24,357 bases of DNA from Guillardia theta CCMP2712. Its lineage: Eukaryota > Cryptophyceae > Pyrenomonadales > Geminigeraceae. Shown here piece by piece: positions 10,178-18,770 of the stretch. Positions within the stretch are counted from its first letter, which is position 1. Each line of letters begins with the position of its first letter. Under the pieces are notes generated by a model. That model was not told where the DNA came from. It searched no databases and saw only the letters and a program-made list of their open reading frames with translations. The DNA lies in NCBI RefSeq assembly GCF_000315625.1, contig NW_005434595.1, positions 19,956 to 44,312 on the forward strand, read 5' to 3'. A program made the translations under genes and the position numbers.

Positions 10178-10546
10178 ATGGCACAGAATCTTGCTGAGAC
10201 TGTTCGCAACATTGCGCATCTGTTTCAAGAACCCATCAAGCCACACGCTATCAGACGGGCATCGTCAGCTGATAGCATCTATTCTCTACGCATCTGTGAG
10301 GTATCCTTCGAGGAAACTCTTGAATCTCTCGCAAACCTCTCGCTCCCCGACACCAACGACCAGGAGCAAGGCATCTTCGAGCTGGACACCAGCCTCAACA
10401 AGAGCCTCGCTCCCAGCCGATGTGAGCGAGTGCATCTGGAGTCGAGCTATGAGGAGGGCGGAGAGGAGCGGTACGTGAGGCGAGGGCGATGGGAGGGCGT
10501 ACGGGGGGAGTACAATCGAAGCATAGCGATGTCAGCCATCGAGTAA
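10178..10546 (+). CDS. Paralog A of an unrecognised ~122-aa family
   Basis: A single-exon ORF of 122 residues starting MAQNLAETVRNIAHLFQEP. The ATG sits in the context AAAGGAGAATGG. Residues 51-122 form the conserved module: LANLSLPDTNDQEQGIFELD, then TSLNKSLAPSRCERVHLE, SSYEEGGEERYVRRGRW and EGVRGEYNRSIAMSAIE. It is nearly identical to the copies at 13199 and 15265. Residues 1-50 differ from both, apart from a weakly similar Ser/Ile patch. No signal peptide, membrane segment or known domain is seen. The module is acidic in its first half and Arg/Gly-rich later, so it may be a short protein- or nucleic-acid-binding tail, but that is speculation. An AATAAA lies at 10659-10664, about 115 nt past the stop, as in the other copies. 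Confidence 0.75.
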   Translation: MAQNLAETVRNIAHLFQEPIKPHAIRRASSADSIYSLRICEVSFEETLESLANLSLPDTNDQEQGIFELDTSLNKSLAPSRCERVHLESSYEEGGEERYVRRGRWEGVRGEYNRSIAMSAIE

Positions 10547-10969
10547 TGTTGAGAGGTTGTTTGCTTGATTTTTGGATCGAATGATGGCTTGTAAATTTTG
10601 TGTATTCTATTTGAAGGAGCTAGATTTGTTTGTCAAGAGTGTATCAACAGTTCTGAGGAATAAAATGATGAAAGATGACCTTTGAGTCACTGATTTTTTC
10701 CAATTTCGAAATCGTCCCAAAACTTGATTGATGATGCACTAACGATGATCTACTCCCAGTCATTATTCCTGGGATCTTTCATGATGTCATTGCATTCAGG
10801 AGGCAGTCAAGGAGATTGATGAGCAGAGCAGTAAATGTGTCTGAATTGCAAATATCTTCACTCGGGCACACACTATTGATAGTTTTTCAATGTATAGACT
10901 ATGTTTTTTCTCATTGTTCGAAGATTGAAGTACACAGAAAACTTTGCATTAAGAATATGTACCTGTTGT

Positions 10970-11147
10970 CCATTCAAGCTCGAGAGACTTTCGATGAGTT
11001 GGTCGTCAGTCATGATCAAAGTAGTTCTGACTTTCAGTCTCTGTTTATAAGTGCCAGCACGTATCAAGAGTCTCATGCCAAGCACGAAGCTCCCTCGCTT
11101 ATTCTCTTTGGAGAGCGAGATGATGAAAACGTCAGTCAAAGACCTTC
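10970..11147 (-). other. Possible coding exon, unrecognised
   Basis: The minus-strand frame is open and not obviously biased. It reads LTDVFIISLSKENKRGSFVL, then GMRLLIRAGTYKQRLKVRTT, then TDDQLIESLSSLNGQQ, and ends at a plausible CAG|GTACAT donor near 10963. An acceptor-like TTCAGAAG lies near 11140. I could not join it to a start or a stop. It may be an exon of a small gene or chance. Confidence 0.25.
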
Positions 11148-11228
11148 TGAAGGTACCTAAACCCAACCTAAGAACAGCTTCGCAGGTAATCCAGTGTTGA
11201 AAGAATAAGTGTATTTCAACACGCCTTA

Positions 11229-11429
11229 TCATTCTACATGTACACGCCGCCTATCAGTACCATAGCCAAGATCTATATCAAACTTGAAGGCATGGACGGC
11301 GTGCGATTTGTTCTTGTCATGAATTTCTATATTGAGTTTCTTGCGAAATTCCTTCTTATCGGATCAGCCAACAAGCTCTCCGATTTCTTGCGAGCTGGCT
11401 GTTGCGTTGACGTGCAGTTGGTCCATCAT
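11229..11429 (-). pseudogene. Interrupted ORF with one in-frame TGA
   Basis: From ATG at 11429 to a TGA at 11229-11231 the frame is continuous for 66 codons except for one TGA at codon 22 (11364-11366). The first part reads MMDQLHVNATASSQEIGELV. After the TGA come SDKKEFRKKLNIEIHDKNKS and HAVHAFKFDIDLGYGTD. No splice pair of reasonable size removes the TGA. It could be a decayed gene, a wrong frame, or (less likely) recoding. I recognise no family. Confidence 0.25.
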
Positions 11430-12058
11430 TCAGTGATCTAGCTGCATTCTGCACGAATTGAGACCACGAACAGATTCTTCACTGTAAGTGTAAGATTTTG
11501 ACGTAAATTCGAGTGAACATAATGAATTCAGTGTATGCAGCCAAATAACTGCAAATTAGAACGTAAATAAACATTTACTACAATGCATTTACAAATTGAT
11601 TACACCTCTTGGCTTTCGATCGGTTAGCAAACATCAATAGCTTAGATTGCATTAATAACGCATTCATCGGAATCGCTCGTCAATTCTTTGAAAAAACAAC
11701 ATCTTTCAGTTTTACAGAGATGATCAACATCGAGATTATCAACAATGAAGTGATCACCCAACAATGAAAAGCGAATCAGTCTGGAAGAATGAGTTCATTT
11801 TCTTATCAAAACATCATGTCAAAACGATGTTTCGAAAGGGGAATTTTGTCTTTGAGGAAATTAATTCACAAACGAAACAACACTGCAATACGAATAGCGG
11901 CCCCTCACTTGCTCTTCAAGGAAATGCACACGAGATCATTGATGAAAAATATACATGACAACCCTTAGTCCATGTCAACAACATCAAAAATGTAACTTGA
12001 CGATCCTCGTGTCTCCATTCCACCATACGATGCTGGTAAAATTTCTCCTCACCCCAAT

Positions 12059-12065
12059 AAAAAAA
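12059..12065 (-). terminator. Pol III terminator of tRNA-Val
   Basis: Seven A on the plus strand, that is T7 on the tRNA strand, begin 7 nt after the mature 3' end of the tRNA. This is the standard oligo-T Pol III stop. Confidence 0.85.
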
Positions 12066-12072
12066 CGTACAG

Positions 12073-12146
12073 TGGTTCCGCCCAGGCTCGAACTGGGGAT
12101 CTTTCGCGTGTGAGGCGAACGGATTAACCAACTTTCCCACGGAACC
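12073..12146 (-). tRNA. tRNA-Val (anticodon CAC)
   Basis: On the minus strand the 74-nt cloverleaf has acceptor stem GGTTCCG paired with CGGAACC and discriminator A. The anticodon stem is TTCGC/GCGAA around loop CTCACAC, giving anticodon CAC, which reads valine GTG codons. The T arm is CCCAG-TTCGAGC-CTGGG, with a good B box (GTTCGAGCC). The D arm is weaker: GGA/TCC pairs with an A-A next to them. There is no intron and CCA is not encoded. The arm sequences match the usual eukaryotic tRNA-Val(CAC) pattern. It stands alone, just upstream of GC island 3. Confidence 0.95.
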
Positions 12147-12189
12147 TGTTTACTCAACCAAGTCTATTTTAGGTATATAAAGACAGTTA

Positions 12190-13090
12190 GCTGCCCGGGC
12201 CTCCGATTGCCCCGCACCGCCGCGGTGCCGGTGAAACTTTCAAGTTTGCAGGCCCTTGAAGCTTTTCTACCGTAGTACCTTGAAAACATTGAGTAAACAA
12301 AAAAAATCATCAGCGGTCACAGTGCCTGCCAGGTCGTTCAAGTTACTTTACCGTTAGTGACTCACTAGTGGGTGAGTACCACCGGTCACGTGTACCGCCG
12401 GGCCCGGCCGCCGCCGGCAGCGGCCCGGACCGTGACTCCGGGTGGCTGAGGATTGGTTTTGGTTCTCGCAGTCTCTTCATAAGTTCTCTTCGGACTCGCT
12501 TCGCCGTTTAGCCTGGCACGGTGCGACAGTCACGGTGTCAGGGACGCCGGGTCAAGCCGGGGCCGCTCCGAGGCTCAGATCGGACTCGGACCCGGTCTCG
12601 GCCGCTGCCAGTCGGGGGCCGATCTCCTGACTCGGTCCGATCGGTCACCGGGTCACCCAGGTTCTCGTACCGTCTGATTTTTAACTAAGTTAGTAACTTT
12701 GAGTAAAAAAAAGGCAGCCAGTGACAGCCGGGCGGCGCAAGTCACACGGCGGCCCGTCACAGTGAACTTGGAACTTGAGTTCAAGTGACGCCCGGCCGGG
12801 TCCGGTCTACCGTCGCCGCGAGCCTCCGCGTCGGAGCGGCTCGTCCGACGGGGACTCCGACTCGTTCCGAAAAGTCGCCGGCCGCCCGGCGTGACGGACT
12901 CGCGGCCCGGGCCGGCCGGGCGGCACACCGAGTCACACGAGTCACTGTCTTGCACTGCGGCACCTACGGAGTACCGGCGACGGTAAAGTTGACTGTATGT
13001 CTGTCGGATTCACCCTTTTCGGGACCGTGCCGCGTCACGGCAAAATCCATGACCGACGGAGTTCAGGACCCACCGCTGACGGTCAGAAGA
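12190..13090. other. GC-rich island 3
   Basis: Starts just after a TATA-like GGTATATAAAG (12173-12182) and ends about 110 nt before the start of paralog B. It is broken by short AT-rich stretches at about 12240-12350 and 12665-12712. It contains AACTTTCAAGTTT at 12235-12247, as in island 2, and an imperfect palindrome GAACTTGAGTTCAAG at 12771-12785. No credible coding frame. Confidence 0.65.
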
Positions 13091-13198
13091 TGACTTGCTG
13101 ATCTTTACCACACTGTTATTCACCTCGTGACCGAAACTTTCACCTCCTTGAAGCTTTCAAGAACTACCTCCCTCCACATCCTCCGCACCCTCGCCGGC

Positions 13199-13570
13199 AT
13201 GCTGATGTTTACGACTACCGTTTCACATGCACTGCCTGACATGGTGAAGCCGGCTCGGATCGCAAGCCCATCCTCGTCCGTCGTCGACATCGCGGCATTC
13301 TTCAAGACAGCCGGCGAGACCGACAGCATCGTTGGCGATGCTCTGGAGGATCTCGCAAACCTCTCGCTCCCCGACACCAACGACCAGGAGCAAGGCATCT
13401 TCGAGCTGGACACCAGTCTCAACAAGAGCCTCGCTCCCAGCCGATATGAGCGAGTGCATCTGGAGTCGAGCTATGAGGAGGGCGGAGAGGAGCGGTACGT
13501 GATGCGAGGGCGATGGGAGGGCGTACGGGGGAAGTACAATCGCAGCATAGCGATGTCAGCGATGGTGTGA
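13199..13570 (+). CDS. Paralog B of the unrecognised ~122-aa family
   Basis: 123 residues from the ATG at 13199 (MLMFTTTVSHALPDM). The frame is open further upstream but lacks another ATG. Residues 28-36 (SVVDIAAFF) and the DNA encoding them match paralog C but not A. From LANLSLPDTNDQEQG at residue 52 the protein is the common module. Replacements against A include a Tyr for Cys, Met for Arg and Lys for Glu, and the end is SAMV. The DNA of the module differs from A and C at only a handful of sites in about 216. An AATAAA is at 13705-13710, about 135 nt after the stop. The N-terminal 12 residues are mildly hydrophobic, but I do not see a clear signal peptide. Function unknown. Confidence 0.75.
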   Translation: MLMFTTTVSHALPDMVKPARIASPSSSVVDIAAFFKTAGETDSIVGDALEDLANLSLPDTNDQEQGIFELDTSLNKSLAPSRYERVHLESSYEEGGEERYVMRGRWEGVRGKYNRSIAMSAMV

Positions 13571-14154
13571 CTGGAAGAACGAATGCTCTTTCGTACGATC
13601 ACTTTTTTCATGACGACAGAAATGTTTCAATGAGTGGCATTGGTTTCTGTTTGGATGATGTTTTTTTTTAGGTATACTGCATGATGTAGATATGATTGGG
13701 GTGTAATAAATAGAAATCACTGCATCGTGATACCCTGGGATCCAGTGCCACAAAAGTTGTTTGATATCAAGCCTCGATTAGACTGTTACATCAATGAGAT
13801 CTCTGAACATGTGAAAACAATGGCTATGTGCTCCTAATTTGCAAGTTCCGCCTCAAGTGCACCCTGATCATTGCAAGATTTTGAAATACCTCAAACATAT
13901 TTTGGCAGACGTCTGCTATCACGAGGCCGGGGATTTGAGCAGAGAGTGACAAAATCTCATGACAACACTGAAGATTGTTCTTTTACCGTCTCTACCTCCA
14001 TCACTCATCATGACAGTGTTTTCATGTCATCACTGGATCCTTGTTTGACGGTAGATGGCGCGGACCGTTCTCAGAAACCTAGCAAAGTGAGCTCAACTCA
14101 GACTGCATGTCCCCGCCGTATGGGACAGCACTCAAGGCTAGAACTCAAGGCCCA
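13571..14154. other. Intergenic region downstream of paralog B
   Basis: Contains the 3' untranslated region and poly(A) signal of paralog B, then ordinary mixed sequence up to GC island 4. ORFs here (for example 13871-14230 on plus) run into the island and show no domain, so I do not call a gene. Confidence 0.45.
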
Positions 14155-14810
14155 CAGCCCACAGGCTGCTGCGGGCGGCCGCGGGCCGCCCGCCCGGCCG
14201 GAACGTCGGTCTCGGATCGGATCGCTCTGACCGCCGCGCGCCACCGTCCGGCCCGGCCGTACGGTAATAGCCCGGCCGGGCCCTGTACCCAGCGGCTCGA
14301 GTCCGCCCTGAGTCGAGCGGTCACTGATTCACGTTAATGCCGGGGCCCGGCCGTCACTGACGCCGCGGGCCGCCGCTGTGAGTCTGGCCCCGGAGGCGGC
14401 TGGCGGCAGCCTCTGTGCCACGGTGAGGACCGTACCTGGCTGAGGACGGTCGGACCGGCCCGGGCCGCGGCCGCGGATCGGACCGCGGCACGGTACGGTA
14501 CTAAGTACGGTCCTCAGCCGCGGGCCGTCGGACGGTCGGATCCGGCGTCTCGGAGTCTTACCGTACTGAGTCACCGTCCGATCCGATCAGTCAGTGAGGA
14601 CCGGCCGATCGGCGACCGTCAACGTACGGTCCTCCGACCGGGTCGGCGTACGGTACGGTCCCCGGCTCCGACGGCGACGGCGACGCCGGGTCGGCGATCC
14701 GGCGAGCCTCGGAGCCTCGGAGCCTCGGAGTCTGAGTCTGAGTCTCACAGTGAGCACGGTACCGGGTAATGACCGGGTGTCTGCCAGAGCCTCGGCGGAG
14801 ACATGAGCCG
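14155..14810. other. GC-rich island 4
   Basis: A CCGG/CGGTC/GTACGG-rich block with many short palindromes (for example around 14490-14515). It contains a local tandem run at 14704-14746: three GCCTCGGA units followed by three GTCTGA-type units. It starts and stops abruptly. Overlapping ORFs on both strands are compositional artefacts. It lies about 450 nt upstream of the start of paralog C. Confidence 0.65.
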
Positions 14811-15264
14811 TGACGACCATTTGGATTGTTCTCAGCAGTAATAATGGAGTCACGTGGGGGCTTCAAAAGTCACGAGGTATGGTTGCTTTACAAGCTAATT
14901 CTCCTGAGTACCCCTGTTTGCCTCTTCTGTGTACCCACCCAAAAAAACTTCATTGTCACGGCAAGAGGTCATCGTGTCCGGAGCGACCTCTTTGTTTTTG
15001 ACTGGAAGGTTCTAGAGAAGTTGGAATGAAGCTTGCAGGGTCAGCATGCCGTGCCAGACCAGAGCATACCGTGGGGTACTTTCAGGATTTAGGAGGGGTA
15101 GTCTTGGTCTTGCCTTCTTGGAACGTGTAAGGGAGACAAATCTGTAAAGCATGGTTCCCATGTGACTGCGACGAATGCTGACATGGCATCGTGACCCAGC
15201 TTCAATAAAAGCCTCTGCTGGATGGAGGGGGCATCGAAGTCCTCTTGAAGCGCAGACGGCAGCC
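14811..15264. other. Upstream region of paralog C
   Basis: Ordinary sequence between GC island 4 and the start codon of paralog C. The paralog C frame is open back to an ATG at 15175, so a longer N-terminus is possible. No other gene was recognised. Confidence 0.4.
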
Positions 15265-15633
15265 ATGCAGAGATCTCTATCATCCCGCAACTCTCATCTC
15301 CTCGACTCGTTCAAGCCATCGAAGGTTGAAAGCCCTTGCTCCTCAGTCGTCGACATCGCGGCATTCTTCAGGAAAGGCACTTCGGGGGGGAGCTTCAAGG
15401 GGGCGCTTGAAGCTCTCGCAAACCTCTCGCTCACGGACACCAACGACCAGGAGCAAGGCATCTTCGAGCTGGACACCAGTCTCAACAAGAGCCTCGCTCC
15501 CAGCCGATATGAGCGAGTGCATCTGGAGTCGAGCTATGAGGAGGGCGGAGAGGAGCGGTACGTGAGGCGAGGGCGATGGGAGGGCGTACGGGGGGAGTAC
15601 AATCGCAGCATAGCGATGTCAGCGATGGAGTAA
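15265..15633 (+). CDS. Paralog C of the unrecognised ~122-aa family
   Basis: The ATG at 15265 gives 122 residues, the same size as A and B. The longer ATG at 15175 would add 30 unrelated residues, so I prefer 15265. It starts MQRSLSSRNSHLLDSFKPSK. Residues 27-35 (SVVDIAAFF) are shared with B, including a 23-nt identical DNA stretch. The common module starts LANLSLTDTNDQEQG at residue 51 (one Thr for Pro) and ends SIAMSAME. The region between the two conserved parts is Gly/Ser-rich and differs from B. An AATAAA at 15747-15752 lies about 114 nt past the stop. Function unknown. Confidence 0.75.
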   Translation: MQRSLSSRNSHLLDSFKPSKVESPCSSVVDIAAFFRKGTSGGSFKGALEALANLSLTDTNDQEQGIFELDTSLNKSLAPSRYERVHLESSYEEGGEERYVRRGRWEGVRGEYNRSIAMSAME

Positions 15634-16210
15634 CTTGTTCTGTCTATTTCTTCTTTTATTCTTTATTTTTCTTTCTCCGATGTTTTTGTAGCGCATATGA
15701 GAGAGCCTTTGGATGTACATATGGTAGAGGACGACTAATTAATGGAAATAAATCAGCTCATACAAATCACTTGATCCTTGCTTCATTCGTCTACAGAATG
15801 TTTGAAGGATGAAGAATATCTTCGTGGTTGAAGAATATCTTCGGGGTTGAAGAATATCTTCATGGTTGAAGAATATCTTCATGGTTAACTTCTTGTGCCT
15901 GCCGCCCATCAGATTCTTTGATTCCACCATCGTCTGACATCAAGGCTAACTAGTATACTTTCGATTCCCAGTGCATTTTCTTCGGTTTGGGCATTTTCTC
16001 TTCGTTTGCATGAAGTCTGCAAGTATTTGCACGATGAAACGGAGTTTGTTTGAAAAGAATGTTTTAATCCTATTTACAAGACGTGGAGATACGAACGATC
16101 ATGTAAGAGTAGCGAGAGAGAGCGGGACAAGCCGTGTTCCTACTCCCATGCAGGATGAGCAACATGCCCTGACTCAAGGGTAAGTTCGGCATCAAACAGC
16201 AGCTTTCTTA
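15634..16210. other. Intergenic region with a short tandem repeat
   Basis: Holds the 3' flank of paralog C, the 19-bp tandem repeat at 15811-15886, and the 3' flank of the convergent TPR-LRR gene. Nothing coding was recognised. Confidence 0.5.
15811..15886. repeat. Four tandem copies of a 19-bp palindromic unit
   Basis: Four adjacent 19-bp units of GAAGAATATCTTC + 6 nt (variants GTGGTT, GGGGTT, ATGGTT, ATGGTT). The first 13 nt form an inverted repeat, GAAGA-ATA-TCTTC. The array lies in the intergenic space between paralog C and the convergent TPR-LRR gene, within about 180 nt of the paralog C stop. It could be a transcribed stem-loop array or a minisatellite. Confidence 0.9.
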
Positions 16211-18770
16211 TCACCAGGGTCCGTGCTCTTGCTCTGCTGTTGAGTGCAAGTCTTGGGTATTGATCTTATCCTGCTGGTCCTGGTCAGTCTTGTTCTCTTT
16301 GGCTTCAAAGACCTCTGGATGGACCTGGTCGAGGTTGTCGATAAAACCTGAGCCCATGCACGTGCGGCAGCTGAACCTCGCTCCCCAGCTGAGAGACACC
16401 AGGGGGCCAGCATCTTGCTCCACCTGCAGTCCGCGTCACTCCTTCCTCTTCATGCTCATCCTCGGCTGACCGTCAAGTCAGGGTTGTCAATCCAATCAGG
16501 AAGGCCGTTCAATCGGTTGCCTGCGCCCGAGTCGTCAGGGAAGGGGGGGGGTGGAGGAGGGGAGCGAACCGACCTATAAGGTCTAAGACTTGGAGGTTCG
16601 GAAGCTCTGAAACACAGAGAGGAACAACATCCAAACAGTTTTCTGTGGAGATATCAGCAGCCGTGTGCTGTCAAACAAGACCTCACCTGCTAAGTTGAGA
16701 CGTGAAACCTTGGTGAGCTCGCGGAAAGTGAGCGGAAGATCTGTCAGCTGATTCCCTTGCATGTCTAAACTCTTCAGACTCTGCAGACGGTCGATCCAGT
16801 GAGGGACCTGATTGTTGCATGTCATCCCGAGAACGCAAAGAAAAGTTGCAAGAAGCTCACATGTCTGATCAAGTTGTGAGCCAAAGAAAGAGTATGTAGG
16901 TTTGACAAAAATTGCAGACATTCAGGAAAGGATTCCAATCGGTTATCAACGCAAGTGAGCTCTTGAAGCAAAGACATCTCGCTCAGAAAGAAGGGTAAAC
17001 TTGTGAGGAGATTTTGATCCAAGGTGAGTCGTTTCAGCCCAGAGATCTTCGAGATCGGATCAGGAAGGCATTCAAGACTCAGACACGACAAGTCTAGAGC
17101 TCCGGAGCTTGGATGAATGCTGACGACAGACACCTGCTCTACTTGTGATCTATCCAGCGGGTCGTCGCTGCAGTGGTTTGTGCGGACGTCATCTTCGAGA
17201 GGACGACTCTGTTCGAAGGAGCAGCGCAGCGAAGTCATCTCAATGTCGTCTGACTTCTGCATCTCCTCATCCCAGCACGAGGTGATGCACCGGTCAACAG
17301 GAGCATGCGACCGGCTCTTCTTGAAGATGTGGGCCCAGAATCCTGTCACAGCACATGAGCATGAAGGAAAGAAACGGATCACAAGCTCACCAGCAGAAAC
17401 TCTGCTTGCAATTGATCTCAACATGGGGTGCCGCTTGTTTAGATCCTTCCTTTCGATCGTGATGACAAGTTGGAGATTCTGTCGCGATTCCAACCAGTCG
17501 GGCAGATGATTTTCCAGCTTGTTTCCCGATACATCAAGCATCTTCAGATCCTCCAATGATGAAAGACAAACTGGAATGGATGAGAACTGGTTGTTGATGA
17601 GTTTAAGAGTTTTCAGTTGAACAAGGTTCTTGAAATTCAACGGCAAGTCCTGCAAGGCATTTGAAGAGCAATCAAGCTCGTTCAGAGCAATGCAGCAAGA
17701 GATTGAAGGAGGCAGGTGGCGTAGCTCATTGTTTGCAATGCAGAGCTTAGTGAGATGGGAACAGAACTGAAGCCCCAAGTTCGCCTCTTGCAACCTGTTC
17801 CCTGCTATGGACAACTCCCTCAGGTTCGAAAGGTTTCGAAACCACTCAGGGATGGACGAGATTTCATTCTCGTCCAAGATGAGCCGCTCGATCCCTCCAA
17901 GGAACTGGATTGGTTGAGGAACTTCCCCAAGCCCTCGGAGAGAAAGATCCAGCTCGTTGCTCGCGGGGTGCACTGGCAACATCCCACCGAAAGGAGTTCC
18001 AACTTCCTGCTGTATGCTCCTCCTCACACTTCGAGATGCACTGGCCAACGCTGCAGAGATCTCGTCCTTGCCTGACTGAACTCTGTCCCAGTTGATCGTT
18101 ATAAAAGGCCTCGGATAGAGAGCGACAGTCTGCTCCAGCAAACTCGTCGAAAGCACTTTGCGCTGACGAACTACCGCAAGGCCGTTGAGCAAGATTGACA
18201 TGCCTGTCCATGATCGTCTTCCTTGTCACAAGTTGTCTTGATGAAGAAGGTTTCTCACCTGGGCTGACTTGTAGGCCCTCAACGAATGCCTCTTCCGCCT
18301 CCTCCAGCTCATCCCTCCCCAACAGCGCCTCGCCCTTCCTGCAGTATCCCTACGATCGCTGGTCAGCACCGCCCTTTGCTCAGGTCTTCTCGTTACCAAT
18401 CCAGACATCGGATTCAAGTTAATGCACATCACAGCATCTTCAAAGGCGAGGTCGTATTCCTGCCACAAAAAAGCACCTTAAGGCCTCTTTTCAACTACAT
18501 TACGGATTCATACCTTGATAGATGCATAACATGCAGATCGTTCGGCCCAGATGTTGTGGCCGCACACTCCGCACTCGATGGCTTGCGTGAAGTAGCGGAT
18601 GGCCCACAACCTGGTGTCCTGTGTCAACAATGCCCCAACATGATTCATATAAGTTCTTACGGCTCCTTCGCCTTCATGGCGGCAAACCCCAACGACTGTA
18701 GATCCTTTGCGTGGTCGTCGTCGTCAACAAAGTCCTCTTCATCCAACACACACTCGTATTGCAGGAACAT
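16211..18770 (-). CDS. TPR plus leucine-rich-repeat protein, 9 exons
   Basis: Exons (minus): 18770-18661, 18610-18514, 18459-18397, 18334-18259, 18221-17391, 17342-16861, 16807-16687, 16520-16471, 16423-16211, closing in frame to 680 residues. Residues about 16-115 are TPR-like, in the STI1/HOP style (LWAIRYFTQAIECG, then EYDLAFEDAVMCINLNP, then GRDELEEAEEAFVEGLQVSP). Residues about 205-367 hold around seven LRRs (GIERLILDENEISSIPEWF, LRELSIAGNRL and so on). An acidic/Ser-rich linker separates these from a second block of about six LRRs (474-608). The last exon adds GARFSCRTCMGSGFIDN. LRRs of the short L-P-x-x-(I/F) type and TPRs are both protein-binding scaffolds, so an adaptor role is likely. 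Least certain: the start (an overlapping frame at 18924-18739 is also open), the acceptor at 18334 (about five TPR residues seem missing), and the GTCAGC donor at 16470. Without that last splice the protein would stop at 16456. Confidence 0.82.
17343..17390 (-). other. 48-nt in-frame, stop-free intron of the TPR-LRR gene
   Basis: Donor GCTG|GTGAGC and acceptor GCTGTGACAG flank a pyrimidine-rich 48-nt segment, a multiple of three with no stop codon. The ORF therefore reads through it. Splicing gives SRVSAGFWAHIFKK; retention inserts 16 residues containing VIRFFPSCSCAV. The consensus donor and TTTCTTTCCTTC tract favour an intron. Confidence 0.7.

Larger units (their letters stand above)
10547..12072. 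other. Intergenic region between paralog A and the tRNA gene
   Basis: AT-richer DNA containing the 3' flank of paralog A. It also contains two weak minus-strand coding candidates (listed separately at 10970-11147 and 11229-11429). From 11442 to 12058 I see no gene, only AT-rich sequence with several short direct repeats of CATCAACA/TCAACAA type. Confidence 0.45.

Noticed and set aside
11916-12140. Minus ORF overlapping 12073-12146
   Set aside because: It is the translation of the tRNA-Val gene.
15811-15886. CRISPR array
   Set aside because: Units are contiguous 19-mers with only 6-nt variable parts and no spacers, in a eukaryotic context.
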